A stretch of DNA of 64,000 nucleotides from Rhizophagus irregularis (taxonomy: Eukaryota; Glomeromycota; Glomeromycetes; Glomerales; Glomeraceae). The notes under the pieces are model-generated. The model saw nothing but the letters and a program-made list of their open reading frames with translations, ran no database searches and was not told the origin of the DNA. Of the stretch, positions 23,006-34,460 are shown piece after piece. Numbering within the stretch: position 1 is the first letter of the stretch; each line of letters begins with the position of its first letter. The translations under genes and the position numbers were made by a program. The DNA is taken from positions 310,001-374,000 of the forward strand of contig NC_089432.1 in assembly GCF_026210795.1 (NCBI RefSeq). The letters run 5' to 3'.

Positions 23006-24704
23006 GCTTTAGCAATTTTCTTAATTTTTATGATTAAAATTAAATTTTTTCGACTAGAATTCAATTTTTTCATATGGGCTAATCTACAGAATCGCCCAAA
23101 ATTAAGGATTGTAAAATTTAGAGGCATTAGATAAACCAATAAATCACGTGAATATTTAAGCACGTGAAAAACTGAAAATCAGCGAAAAATCAAAAAAAAA
23201 ATGTTTAACTAGCTCAGATTATTATTGCCGACCAGACTTTCACATATATATATCTGGAAGAATCTAAGAATCTGGTAACGGAACGGCCGCAGTTTTTTAT
23301 TTAAGCTGTGTACCAGTAACTTCTTAACACCACAGTTATATTTATGAACGGGAAAATAAATGGATTGGTGAAATTTGGTTTGTCAAACATTAGAGTAATG
23401 ATTTTATAAATGATGTCCAATTTGGTAAACATCAACAAATCCAACTTTGTTTCTATGCGTTCTTTTGAACAACTGTTGTTGCCAGTTCTTTACATTTAAT
23501 AAAAATTAAACTATATATTTTATCGTGCGTAAGCAGAAGGTTATTATTATATATTAAAAAGGTATATACTTAAATTAAGTCAATCACGGTCAATAAAATA
23601 AACACAAATTCACCGAAATCTATCGTTGATCCAATCAGATGTAAACAAAGTGTAGCACTCCTGGCATATACGATCAGACACAAATAAAGGACAACAAAAA
23701 TACAACAACAAAAAAAAAAAAAAAAAAATAGAAAAGGAAGACGAAGCAACTGGATGTGAAAATATGGGCTTTATTATATATAAAAATGTCAAGTTATCTC
23801 TCTTTTTTAATCTTTACAAAACTTCATATCTATATTAATTTTTTAATAATAAAAACTATTAAATATATTTGTTTTAGGAAATGTAAATCATTAATTATTT
23901 GAAAGGTTACTTAGAATTTTTAGAATATTTTTTTGCAAGGTTTCTTGAAAATCAAAATCTAAGGATTATGAATTATTTGAATCTAAATTAATGAAAATTT
24001 CATCTCCAAAATTATTCTTTCATGTTAATTGGCGATTCTTTTTTGAGTATTTTTTACATATTCAGTTGGTATACCGCCACACACCACCTTTCTTTCTTTT
24101 ACGAAATATTTTTCTAATAAATTGTTAATATGTCATATCAATAACAAAATAAGGTTTGTAAAGGATGTCATTATACTAGAGAAAGTTGTGAATTTTTTAA
24201 TGAAAAAGGAATTATTTTGAAAATGTTGCAAACGCTAAAATAATATTACAAGATCACATTCAATAAAAAAAACAGAAAATCTGTCGCGACAATTAGTTAT
24301 GCAGGATATAACAGAAACCATATATAATTCCTTAACCTCTTATAAATAATACTAATAAACTTTACCAACCCATCGCCAACTGTGCTACGGTGGTGAAGGA
24401 AAAAATACTGAACTAAGCATGAGTTTAAATATTTTAATTGTGAAATTTGATGCTATATAGTAACTCTTATATAAGAGGGTGATGGTTACATACAGGTTTA
24501 CATATTAAATCAGAAAAAGGACACACTTCTTTTGACATAGCATGTTTAATAATATTTCGTATTTGTAATGCATAGGAACAAACTATTTAGCGTTAATTAT
24601 ATTTACAGTACATATAAAATATATGCTCTTTTATTATATCTTAGTAGTTTATTATAATAACTAAATAATAAAATTAAAAGTACGTAAAATAATTGTATAA
24701 CATT
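23006..24704. other. AT-rich intergenic
   Basis: I see no gene, RNA or structured repeat. An A run of about 19 occurs near 23710; the minus ORF across it (23610-23792) is not convincing. Confidence 0.45.
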
Positions 24705-24838
24705 TTTTTCTAACTATCACTGGAGGTGATGATCACCGGTGACTGAAATTATGATAATCGACCAGCATTAAAAAAAATATAGTGCCGGTAAAAATTGATA
24801 ATTCTGGCCAACGGTGACAGTGATTTGAAATAAAAACC
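24705..24838. mobile_element. MITE, copy A
   Basis: About 130 bp starting TTTTTCTAACTATCAC and ending GTGATTTGAAATAAAAACC, with inner inverted CACTGGAGGTGAT / GTGACAGTGAT. Nearly the same sequence, including the outer flanks, lies at 29733-29873. Confidence 0.65.
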
Positions 24839-25059
24839 ATAAAAAAATACAATCACGATAAAATAAAATCACCAAAAATAATTCAACACAAATTTTTTTT
24901 TAGTTAACAGACCAAAAATTTTTCAGGTTTAATTATACAACTTTATTCTAGGGTAGCGTAAATTTAGTTAATATAAATTTGTATAACTATACTACTTTCA
25001 TAGGTAAAATAGCTTTTTTTTTAATCAATATTTTTATTTTTATTTTAAACAGATAGACA

Positions 25060-25330
25060 GCAACGGAGGTGCTACAAATTTTGGAGTTGAACGCTTTACA
25101 AATTTTTTTATTTTATTTATTTTATTTTATGTGAAGTTGGCAAGGCGCACAAAAAGATATGAATAAGTAAACGAAAGTTACTAATCTACATAGAACCTGT
25201 CATCCGTCAAGGCCATAACCAGGACGAACCCTTACTTCTAATTAAATGAGAAACCAGACCAGCTCCCTACCACTACCGATAAGGAACAGTGAGCATCCGG
25301 GGTATGAAAAAGAGAAAAACCCAATCTAAA
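25060..25330 (-). mobile_element. probable 3' end of a retroposon, minus orientation
   Basis: On the minus strand a G+C-richer body (CTCACTGTTCCTTATCGGTA, GGTTCGTCCTGGTTATGGCC) runs into an A-rich tail ATAAAATAAAATAAATAAAA (about 25101-25130). This resembles the tails at 8.6 and 61.37 kb. No clean target duplication found; the boundaries are approximate. Confidence 0.4.
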
Positions 25331-26989
25331 AAAAATATTTTAAGATCCGTATTATTCTTTCAGTAAAAATACTGCCACCTGTAAATACTGTCATAGGTGG
25401 AATGGTTAACACTATTCTGATTGGTAAAAAGGGTATAACTATTAAACTATAAGGTTTACAAAAATTGAATACAGGAATAGAAAATATTTCTATATAAAAG
25501 GGGTATCTGGACAAAATTTTTTTAACGTTAATCAATAAATAATAAATAAATATGTGGAGGTCAGGTGATTTCAGAAATTTTACTATTTGCTATACGCATG
25601 TTTTTCAGAGCCGAAATTATGCTAAAGTCGGTCAGTTACTAAAATAGGTAATAAATTTTGATTGGCATTATCTAAAATATCTAAAAAAGGAAGGATCTAC
25701 GCGATTTTTTTTTTTTTTGGTCATACTCGCGTCTGAATCGCACAATAAAGGTCACTCATAGTAAACTTTTTTTTTACTAATGAAACTACTTTTTATTCCA
25801 TAAATAAACTTGTATGCAATAATAAATTACATATATTATAAAAATTTTATACATACCTATTTGATTTATATAAAATAGATATATTATAAGATTTGCTTGT
25901 ACTTTTGAATGAAGTGCTTTTCACGAGTTTGAGCTTAATAATAAGTTTATTAAATATATTAAAAAATATGTAATCATAAAACATTAAATTGATTAAGTCT
26001 GGAAATTTATAACAATTATATATCATAAGTGACGCGCGTCAGTATATCTGGTGCACAACATATACATTTCTTTCAAATTTCATCCAATCTTTTTAGTAAT
26101 TTTTTAAATTTTCTTTATAATCAGAATTTCAGTGAGCCCCAAATTTCCCCGCTCACGTGATCCTATGTTTATTTATCACAAGTCATCACACCAATGACCA
26201 ATCTCCGGGCATGAAATACTATTTATCTGATGAGCACTTGAGACTTGAGTAGCGGAAAATTTATGTCACTTGTTTTCGTCACGCCAAATTTTCACGTATT
26301 ACTGCATAATGCTGTGTGTGGAGAATTTTGAGGGATCGCTATACGAGTTTCAGAGTTTGTTCGTTGCGTCACATTCTTACAACATTTCATTATTATAATT
26401 TATTACGCTGAAAAATTATTGTAACTACTTATTCTAACAATACTACGTGATTAAATCTGTCCAATCGGAAATTCAGAATGCTAATAATTGTGATATTAAT
26501 CGTTGCAAAGCACAATAACTTACAAGTAAAAAAATTCAATATATTCAAATGTACAAATATAAGTTCACCACCAAAATATTCAGGTAATATTAACTGTAGC
26601 CTCTTTTATTTAGTTTTTGACGTAGGTAAACGTAGGTAAGCAAAAAAAAATCATTCTTGTATTGGATGTATTAAATAATTTAATTAAAATAATAAAATCA
26701 CAATTGTTGTATAATAAGTCAAAGTGTATAAGAAAAATATTTTGGATTTATTCAACAAATTAGTTCGCAATCTAATAATTTATTAAAACTTCAAGAATTT
26801 TGTACAAATAATGGTTCAATCTCCTGAAAAAATATTCTTTCACATCACTTTCTGAAAAATCTTCAATTATTTGTAATCATCTATGAAAAAAGATAAGAGA
26901 AATTGAACATTTTTCATTAGAAAATTATGAAGTATTTCAAATCATAGATAGCCGAGATGAATAATATCGGATTTGTCTCCTTTACGACA
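25331..26989. other. AT-rich intergenic
   Basis: No gene supported. GGTGCACAACATATACA (about 26050) resembles the terminal repeat of the MITE at 29032-29146. Confidence 0.4.
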
Positions 26990-27905
26990 GAGTAGTGTTC
27001 CAATCCGTTAAACCGCTATACGTCGGATTACGGATATCCGTCAAAAAATTCGGATTTTCGAAATCGAATAATTGAATAATGGCATCATTCAAACTTGTCC
27101 ATCAATAATATCATATAAATTTGTTTTTATCCGATCCGATTATCCTTCGGATATCCGTTGTAAGGGTTGAAATTATCTAGTGAATTTATTAATTACAGGG
27201 AGCAGTGTTATATTTAGTTTAGGTGTATAAATTTTTTTATTTTATGTATAACGTGTAACGTCCGTAATTGACGTTAAACTATTCTGAAATTGAAATATAT
27301 TTGAAATTAACTTATTTAGAAATAGAAATTTTAGAGATTATATTTTATTTATATTTTAAGAGGGGATTTTTGAACCAATTATTTCATCGGAATTTGTATA
27401 AGGAATTTTTGATATAATTATTTACTTTCTTAATGGGAAGCCTAGATTAACAATGATCGTCGTGTATAAATAGACTTTAATTCTAACCATTTGAGGGAAT
27501 TAATTTTTAAATATTCGATTCTTTTTGCCTTTTCTTATGATGAAAAAGTGCCTCATTAATTATTTTAATTAATGAATTATAGATTAGTTACTATGAAGAG
27601 AAACTATCGCATTTTTAGTTTAGGAATTAAGAAATTACCTTTTTCATTTTTAATTAATTCGTTATATTAGTTTAAAATTCAAGAAATTAATCTTAATAAT
27701 TTTTAACCAAGCATTTTTATGATTTATTATAGAATATTGTATAACTTTGCATTACTTAATAAAGGATTATTTTTATAGCTCAAGGTGGCAACGTCTTATA
27801 TGACGAGTCTTGCACCGTCAAATATCCGGAATCTGGCAGATTTTTCGGATGACGGATGATGATCAGATCAGATAAACAGATTACGGATGTCTTCAGATCG
27901 ATAGA
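26990..27905. repeat. GGATATCCG-motif repeat region
   Basis: Motifs CGGATTACGGATATCCGTC (about 27023-27041) and inverted CCTTCGGATATCCGTTG (about 27144-27160) form one pair; a second cluster (ATATCCGGAATC, CGGATGACGGATGATGATC) lies at 27820-27900. Between is AT-rich DNA without genes. Probably remnants of foldback or hAT-like elements; edges uncertain. Confidence 0.4.
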
Positions 27906-28505
27906 GGTGATTTTAAGAGATTTTGAATATATCTACGTTTTTGAAACTCAAGTTATTAAATGTAGAATAGAACAAAAATCTACATAGTAATTGTTATTAG
28001 AGAGTGAGAGTATGTCTTATAATTAAGAAATTTGTATATCTTTCACATATTTTTAAATAGAATTTGAATTTAAATTTATTTAATTTAAAGGTTGGAACCG
28101 GCCAAAAAAATTTTAACCGATTAAAAACCGATGAACCAAAGCCTTAATCTGACTAATTAATCGATTAATATTAAAAAAAAAAATTCAATTTTTTTTTTGA
28201 CTGCAACTTTTTACTCATATATTTAGCTGTATTAAAGTCATATTTTAATCATACGAACCAAAATTTCACATTTGACTAGAATTTTTTAGATAATTTAATT
28301 GATTTTTGCACTCTTAATCGATTAAGCTCACAACCTCTAATTTAACTGTAAATATAGGAACTTTTTATCCTACCCATTTCTGCAAAAAAAAATCTGTTAT
28401 TTCAGAAGGACTAGGTTCATGTCAAATACTTATCAATATTACTAAAAATTACATATATAAAATTTTAGTTTAAAAACTAATAAAATCATAAAATTTTTTT
28501 TATTA

Positions 28506-28738
28506 GGCCGGGCAAAAAAAAAATTTAGATTCTTGTGACCTGTCCGGGTCAGTTTTTCGAAAAATGGGAATTTTTTTTTTATAGTAAAAATTGTTATCAC
28601 GTGATTATAAGTTATTGGCCAATGTGGCGTAAAAAAATTAAATTTTTACAAATATAAAAAAAAAAAATGCCGGCCGGCCGGCCAGGTCATTTTTAAAATT
28701 TTATGTCACGAGAATCTAAAAATTTTTTTTGCCTGGCC
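28506..28738. mobile_element. Harbinger-like MITE with TTA target duplication
   Basis: Left end GGCCGGGCAAAAAAAAAATT followed by TAGATTCTTGTGAC; right end inverted GGCCAGGCAAAAAAAATTTT followed by TAGATTCTCGTGAC. Flanked by TTA on both sides (28503-28505, 28739-28741). GGCC ends and a 3-bp TWA duplication fit PIF/Harbinger. The centre contains the GC-rich palindrome GCCGGCCGGCCGGCC and a CACGTG-like CACGTGAT motif. 233 bp, no ORF. Confidence 0.8.
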
Positions 28739-29031
28739 TTAGTATTCACGCACTTGGCCTTACTGCGCCTTATATGTATTACTTTGCGCAACAAAAAATG
28801 ACAAAATTTAACATGCTAATATAATAAATATTCTATAATATTATAACAAAAAAATTGGATATGTTAATTATTGCAACAAGCATACGCTAATTTTTTTTAA
28901 AGATTATGAACGATCAAATAAAGGATTTATTGATATGTTTCATAAAAAGTAAAGTGGTTTCTTTTTTAGAAATTTCAGTATTTATGATTCTAGGTATATC
29001 TATGGTCAGTCATTAAATAATCAGATAAAAT

Positions 29032-29146
29032 ACATATGTTGTGCGTCAGATGATGCTGGCCTACATTAGATATTGCCCAATATTATAATGCCTTAAGTGG
29101 GTTGGCCAGCATTACTAGGCTAGCTTATTTGATGCACAACATATGT
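29032..29146. mobile_element. 115-bp MITE with 20-bp inverted ends
   Basis: Ends ACATATGTTGTGCGTCAGAT (29032-29051) and, inverted, ACATATGTTGTGCATCAAAT (29127-29146), two mismatches in 20. The interior carries GATGCTGGCC and GGCCAGCATTA inverted to each other. The target duplication is unclear because the tip is itself palindromic. Confidence 0.7.
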
Positions 29147-29732
29147 TTATACATTAAAAAAAAATAAATGAAATGAACATTGAAATTATTCATTGTAATT
29201 ATCTATATCCATAAATTTATATAAAAACTAAATATCAAAAATAAGACTTTCATCCTGAAACTATCAGTCCAAAGACCAGTCTAACTTCGAGATTGCATGT
29301 TATTTTAGTAATTTCAAATAAAAACTTTTTGTTGGTAAGAATTGATTCTTCACAAAATTGACCAGTAAGACAAATTTTTGATCAAATTACTCAATAGAGC
29401 CTTTTAAATAATTAAAAAACAATATTACATAGTATTTAATAACCACATCGGAAACCGTACCAGAACTTTATTGTTATTTTTTTTGGTATCTTGAAAAAAG
29501 ATGACTACCCCATTACCCAATTTGTTTTAAAATTGAGCCAAAATTATATGATTATTAAAAAGATGACAAATATTATGATATTACGATTGAAGTTGATGGA
29601 AATCCTAATGTAAAAATATTTCGTGCTCAAATAAATATTTTGTGTTACCGTTCTCCATATTTACAACGAACTTTAACTTCTAATAATAATAAAAAAAATA
29701 TTTTATATTTTTCAATTACAATTTTATTAGAA
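29147..29732. other. intergenic with possible BTB-like scrap
   Basis: Around 29565-29700 the plus strand reads YDITIEVDGNPNVKIFRAQI then NILCYRSPYLQRTLTSNNN, which looks like the N-terminal strand-helix of a BTB/POZ domain (DxxIEVG ... FxAHxxIL..RSPYF). Open with no start and a stop soon after; a gene fragment at best. Confidence 0.4.
29565..29705 (+). pseudogene. BTB/POZ domain fragment
   Basis: Open reading of about 45 codons, DYDITIEVDGNPNVKIFRAQ then INILCYRSPYLQRTLTSNNN. The pattern (D-ITIEVG, FRAH, IL-RSPYLQR-L) is the start of the BTB domain found in many Rhizophagus BTB-kelch and BTB-TLDc proteins, which bind Cul3 E3 ligases. Only the first third of the domain is here; downstream there is AT-rich sequence and then the MITE at 29733. 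The H of the usual FRAH is Q. I infer a truncated copy. Confidence 0.45.
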
Positions 29733-29873
29733 TTTTTCTAACTATCACCGGGGTGATGATCACCGGTGACTGAAATTATGATGATCGACCAGCATTAAAA
29801 AATATAGTGCTGGTAAAAATTGATAATTCTGGCCAACGGTGATGATCACCCCCGGTGATTTGAAGTAAAAAAC
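29733..29873. mobile_element. MITE, copy B
   Basis: Second copy of the 24705 element: TTTTTCTAACTATCACCGG to CCGGTGATTTGAAGTAAAAA. Here the inner inverted repeat is longer and cleaner, CACCGGGGTGATGATCACC against GGTGATGATCACCCCCGGTG, so this copy is probably nearer the founder. Confidence 0.65.
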
Positions 29874-30370
29874 ATTTTATTAATATTAATTATAAATAGG
29901 TAATTTTATTACTATTAAATTTTTTTATCCCTTAAACGGTAAGCAATTGTGCCCGCAATTTTACTGAAGATTCAACTCTCATCTAATTTTATGAAAAATT
30001 AAGTACATTTAATAAAAATTTTTTTCCATAATAGCTTAAATCATAAATTCATCCATTGATATTTTTAGAATAACCACAAAATTTGTACTTTAACTTTGAC
30101 GATTTCACTGATAATCAGTTATAGCTATATAAAAGCTTAATAAAATATGTAGAATTTGTCATGAGATACAATTTTTATTATTATGATTTTTAATGTTTAG
30201 AAGTAGGGTTTTGTTTTTATATAGAGCTTTAATAAAAATTTCATTCTACGTTTCCATTGTAAATTTATAAAAATTGATTTTTTTTATCTCTATCTTGTTC
30301 ATTATAATGTAAAATTTTCTTAAAAAAATAAAAAGTCATATTCAAATATATATAATAGTGAACAAACATT

Positions 30371-30534
30371 GTGAGAAAAAATTTAGATTTATTATTTCTG
30401 TAAAAACTCCGTAAAAATGAGCCTTTCACAGATCCATTCATGGAAAATGTAAATAAATCGATAAATTCTGTGATATAAGGTTATTAATTCCGGAAATATG
30501 AGCCTTTTACGGAAAAAAAATGGAATTTACAGGG
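30371..30534 (-). mobile_element. second copy of the intron-forming MITE (intergenic)
   Basis: In reverse complement this matches the insert at 45276-45461: it starts CCCTGTAAATTCC and shares AAAGGCTCATATTTCCGGAA, TTATATCAC, GGATCTGTGAAAGGCTCAT and CGGAGTTTTTACA, with about eight mismatches over the central 120 bp. Its far end is degraded. It lies outside genes, which shows the sequence is a mobile repeat. Confidence 0.7.
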
Positions 30535-30937
30535 ATACAGGGAGGCATTAGTTTATAAAATAAATTGAATCTAACCAAAAAAAAGCATTTAATGCGTGGG
30601 ATACTGTGACATCATTATTTGCAAGGATCATGTGATATATGAAATTAAAATATGAATTTAAGCCCACATTTAAGCCTAGGCTTCCCTAATTCTGCTTTAC
30701 GTAAATAAATAAATAAAAGCCTAGACTTACCACAAAAAAAAGCTAAATTATATCAAAAAAGAAAAATCAAACAACGTTTCCATGATGAACTGGATTTATC
30801 AACAATACTTATAATTGTAATACTTCAAAATGTGATTACCAATATTCTTTCAATTCCAGTGAAACCAAAAACATCCATTCATCGTCTTGAAACAAGATAT
30901 TTACTTTGACGGAGGGAATAAAGCAGCAAAAAATTAG

Positions 30938-31171
30938 TGTATAAGTATATTTCATGCGTTTAATTGCAATAAAGCAAGAGATCTTGCAGAAGAAGCATTA
31001 GCAAACGCGCAAAATAATTTTCCTGAATCCACTTTGCATAACGGTTCTGGAGATGCGTATCGTCACTGTTACTGGAGTGGACTATTGACATTCGAGTTTG
31101 ATGTGTCTGGTGCAAAGGGTTTTGGTGATCGGCATGAAGATTATCCAAAAAATAAACAATTCGAACTCTAA
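30938..31171 (+). pseudogene. DUF6973-like domain fragment
   Basis: Open stretch of 77 codons with no ATG: FNCNKARDLAEEALANAQNN, then FPESTLHNGSGDAYRHCYWS, then GAKGFGDRHEDYPKNKQFEL and stop. The HNG-GDAYRHCYW and GDRHED motifs resemble a His-rich domain (DUF6973 type) that I associate with fungal and bacterial proteins of unknown, possibly hydrolytic, role. The product is truncated right after GDRHED, and the upstream part ends at an in-frame TAG (30935-30937). Upstream text (30780-30930) has scraps that may be earlier exons. Family name given from memory. Confidence 0.45.
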
Positions 31172-31319
31172 ATGTAAATAATTTTCATTGAACATTATTA
31201 GACATTTTCTTTAAGCCAACACAAATATATAATAGATTCCATCTCATCTGCAAATTAACAAAATATATTAATGTCAAATATGCGGGAAGCTGAAGTTTTT
31301 CAAAATCAATATATCACCT

Positions 31320-32575
31320 AACTTCCATTTAGCATTTTTGTGTGTTTTTTACACAAAATCTGGTCTAAATTCATAACACGATTAATGAGTGGTTCTAAAT
31401 TTTCACTATTTTCTTCATCCGTCTGATTTATTTTTTCATCTTCATCCACCATTTCAATCCATTCTTTTATTAAATTTCTCCACTCACGAGATGATTCAAT
31501 ATCACACTCAGGATCTTGATCAAAAAATCATCATTATCATCAGATACTCCATCTTCCTGCTGCTCTTGAATTACTGGAATTACAACGTTCATGGTTTTGA
31601 GCTTTTTATTTACATGTAAAATATTTTCTAATCGTTTTTGCCATTGAATTCTCCTAATAATGTGGTAGACATCTGTTTAAACCAAGCACAAAAATAGTAA
31701 ATCATCCATTCACTCAGTTGAGCAAAAGAAAATGATTGATTACTTTTAATGAAAAAATTATCTTGATATTCAAGGTGTAAGAAAAAAGAAATTAAAAATA
31801 AAGGTTGTCTCCAGATATGCACTGTTTTTCCAAACGTGAAATCATTTTTTTCCCTAAATCTTGATCAGAATATTCTTGCCATATTTTGTAAAAATAACCA
31901 GCACATCATGAAAACGGACATTATCTGCTTGTAATTTGTTTAATGTTCTACAAAAAGGAAGTAAAAGCTTTTTTAATTGTCCAATTTCCTTCCACTAAAC
32001 TTCGTTATCAATAATTTTACAAATGTCAAGTGACAAAACCTTATTATTTCATGCTTCATATTCTTTATCAGAATAGTAAATTTCTTTGTCTTGACCTTCT
32101 TAATCAAATTCTTCAGGAGCATAATTAGAAATAAGCACTTAAAAAATATAGAAATAAAGTTAAATATGTTTAACTAAAAGTATTTGTAAATTATAATTGT
32201 AAATACCTTTAAATCTGATTTTGTTCATAATAAACTAAAATCCAATAATAATGAGAATTCCAATGGAAGAAGTAATGCAAAATATTTAAAATATTTATTT
32301 TTTGTTCATCATGTAATCTAGCCATAGATTTGTTAAGATATGCAATAATACAAATAGCCTTTTCAGATGCAATAACCAAATTAGGAGACTTTAAAAATTT
32401 CCCTGATAATTAAATTTGTTTGATGAGCAAAGCGGGGGCAAAAAACATCCCACTGCTCTGATACCAAATTTTTTCCACAAAATAAAAGATATAATAATTA
32501 ATAATTTACAAATTTAAACTCATTAACTTACCTTACATCTTGATTTTGAGACGCAGAATCAGTAATTATGGCATT
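31320..32575 (-). pseudogene. hAT-type transposase remnant
   Basis: Minus-strand blocks in shifting frames: AIITDSASQNQDV (near 32570), WDVFCPRFAHQTNLIIREIF (near 32450; the C-AHQ-NL-I motif of hAT transposases), LLLPFCRTLNKLQADNVRFH (near 31960), PLFLISFFLHLEYQDNFF (near 31790; the L-FLHPEYR block), SEWMIYYFCAWFKQMSTTLL (near 31690), and an acidic tail near 31330-31510. Stops and frameshifts separate the blocks and the C-terminal dimerisation region is not intact. Known: this order is that of hAT RNase-H-like transposases with the insertion domain. It is dead. Confidence 0.65.
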
Positions 32576-32826
32576 ATATTTTATTTTATTTTTTTTGGTC
32601 TAAATCTATTTTGTCTGGAACTTCCCATAAAAGAAGAAAAAAGAAGATAATCTAATTAATAAGAAAATCACCTCCAAGAATTGAACTTGGACACAAAAAT
32701 TGTGGAACCAACGGTGATGGATTTTGTTGAGTTAATAAGTTATTAAGGAAAGAACTCAACAAAGGAATGAAATAAAGGGTATCACATGTGAAGAAGGAAA
32801 TCACATGAGATAGATCAATTGATCAC

Positions 32827-33033
32827 AAGAAAGGTAAATTTTACAAGACAAAGGATCTCTCTGACACCAATTAAGGGCGATGCAAACGATCCCCTTATAA
32901 AATTTATCTATCTAAGAATGGTCAAATGATCAAGAAAGGGTAAATTTTTACAAGACAAAGGATCTCTCTGACACCAATTAAGGGCGATGCAAACGATCCC
33001 CTTGTAAAAATTATCTATCTAAGAATGGTCAAG
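32827..33033. repeat. tandem duplication, 107-bp period
   Basis: ACAAGACAAAGGATCTCTCT followed by GACACCAATTAAGGGCGATG occurs at 32843 and again at 32950; the two units differ at only a few positions. Confidence 0.85.
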
Positions 33034-33118
33034 TAATCCCAAGTTGACCAAAGGGAAAGATTACGTCTCCATGCTATATTTGGTAAGCAATGGGCCAAGC
33101 TACGTAATATAAGTTTAT

Positions 33119-33586
33119 TTAATTAAGATATTGGGAGATTAAAAGGAGAATAATATTCACTAAATAGGTTATTTTATAAAGTAGAGAATAAGAAAAGATG
33201 AGAATCTGAATTATGCAATTGAGTAAATAAAGAAAATGAAGAAGAATAGATAATAATGTAAATAAAATACGAAAAAGAATTGATAATAATAAATGTTTAA
33301 AAGAATAAAATATATTAAATAGATATGAAGGAAGAGAAGGGAGTTGGTTGAGAGAAATGATTATAGTGCACATGAATTTCAATAAGTGAAGAATTAGGAC
33401 AATTGTATTAGTGAGAATGTTGGTATATATGAGGAGAATTATAAAAAGAATGTAAAAAAATCCGGTAAGTAATGGTAAATAAGGTTGAGATGTTTCAATG
33501 ATAGGTAAAGGATTATTGTAACATTTGTTGATAGGAAATTCATTTAAGATAGTATTGATAGTATTTGGACACAAATGATAAGACAT
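33119..33586 (-). CDS. 155-codon hydrophobic ORF, doubtful
   Basis: ATG at 33586 lies 131 bp downstream of a TATA box and in a good context (ACAAAATGTC). The product opens MSYHLCPNTINTILNEFPIN, then is almost wholly Leu/Ile/Tyr/Phe with several possible membrane spans. The DNA is strongly asymmetric (purine-rich on plus, C/T-rich on the coding strand), which by itself yields a stop-free, hydrophobic frame. It could be a transcribed non-coding LTR leader rather than a protein gene. Confidence 0.25.
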   Translation of the reverse strand: MSYHLCPNTINTILNEFPINKCYNNPLPIIETSQPYLPLLTGFFYILFIILLIYTNILTNTIVLILHLLKFMCTIIISLNQLPSLPSYLFNIFYSFKHLLLSILFRILFTLLSILLHFLYLLNCIIQILIFSYSLLYKITYLVNIILLLISQYLN

Positions 33587-33716
33587 TTTGTAATTGTAAG
33601 TTATAAATTTGAATTGAAATTTAGGTGATTGTAAAAGTTTTGTAAGATTTGTAAGATTTGAAAAATAATAATATTGAAATTTGGTTTTTGATTTTTTCCT
33701 TGAGGAAATTAAGGGT

Positions 33717-33726
33717 ATTTATATAT
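33717..33726 (-). promoter_or_regulatory. TATA box, minus strand
   Basis: TATATAAATA followed by CCCTTAATTTCC. Candidate promoter of the LTR-like block and of the ORF at 33586. Confidence 0.35.
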
Positions 33727-34102
33727 TTTTTAAAACCCTTTGAATACATAGATACATAGTGACTAATAATAAAATAGTTAAAAAAATCAAGATTATCTAT
33801 GAGTCACAATTAATTTATAAGTTATTTAACCTAAACTAGTAATATTAATTGATTTAATGATGACTAATATGTATAATTGTGGCTTATAGTACATAGTTAA
33901 TATGATTTACTCCCTATAAATCATATAATTAAAGATTATATGATATTGTACAATATTCCCATATTATTAAAGCTTTTATTATTGTTAAATAAATTTATTA
34001 AAAATTTTTGTTCAAGCTATTTTAGAAATAGTATTAGTATCTCTTGAGTGTACTAGTGTACTTGAAAGTTTAAATAAATTAACCACGCGTGATATACATA
34101 AC

Positions 34103-34460
34103 AAGATTAATTAAATACTGTATACTATAGTATTATTTAATAACTAATTATTATAGAACCCGTGGGAACTAGGGAGATTATCGACTATCTGAGTTTATTT
34201 GAACTGTGTGACTGAGTTAAGATTAATTAAATACTTATACTATAGTATTAATTAATAAATAATTATTATAGACGCAAAAACTGATTAAAGTATCATTTTG
34301 GCGTTTTCATATGTAAACCTATGGGAACTAGGGAGACTATCAACTGTCTGAGTTTATTTGGACTGTGGGACTGAGTTAAGATTAACTAAATACTTATACT
34401 ATAGTATTATTTAATAACTAATTATTATAGACACGAAAACTTCATTTTGGCGTTTCAAAA
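34103..34460. repeat. three imperfect tandem repeats of 84-160 bp
   Basis: Each unit starts AAGATTAATTAAATACT.ATA followed by CTATAGTATT and AATTATTATAG; the first two continue with GTGGGAACTAGGGAG or TATGGGAACTAGGGAG and end CTGAGTT; the second and third carry CATTTTGGCGTTT. Starts at about 34103, 34217 and 34377. Confidence 0.7.

Larger units (their letters stand above)
32640..34460 (-). mobile_element. LTR-like block, minus orientation
   Basis: Inference from layout: reading leftward there are tandem repeats (34103-34460) where U3 enhancers would be, a TATA box TATATAAATA (33717-33726), a transcribed-like region with duplicated sequence (32827-33033), an end AACTCAACA with a nearby inverted TTGTTGAGTT (32724-32762), then TTGGTTCCACAATTTTTGTG, which could be a primer-binding leader. 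No gag-pol or second LTR is in the window, so it would be a solo or truncated LTR. The exact 5' edge is unknown. Confidence 0.35.

Noticed and set aside
32674-32690. tRNA T-arm-like hairpin on the minus strand (CCAAG-TTCAATT-CTTGG)
   Set aside because: No D or anticodon arm in the right place; more likely part of the leader after an LTR.
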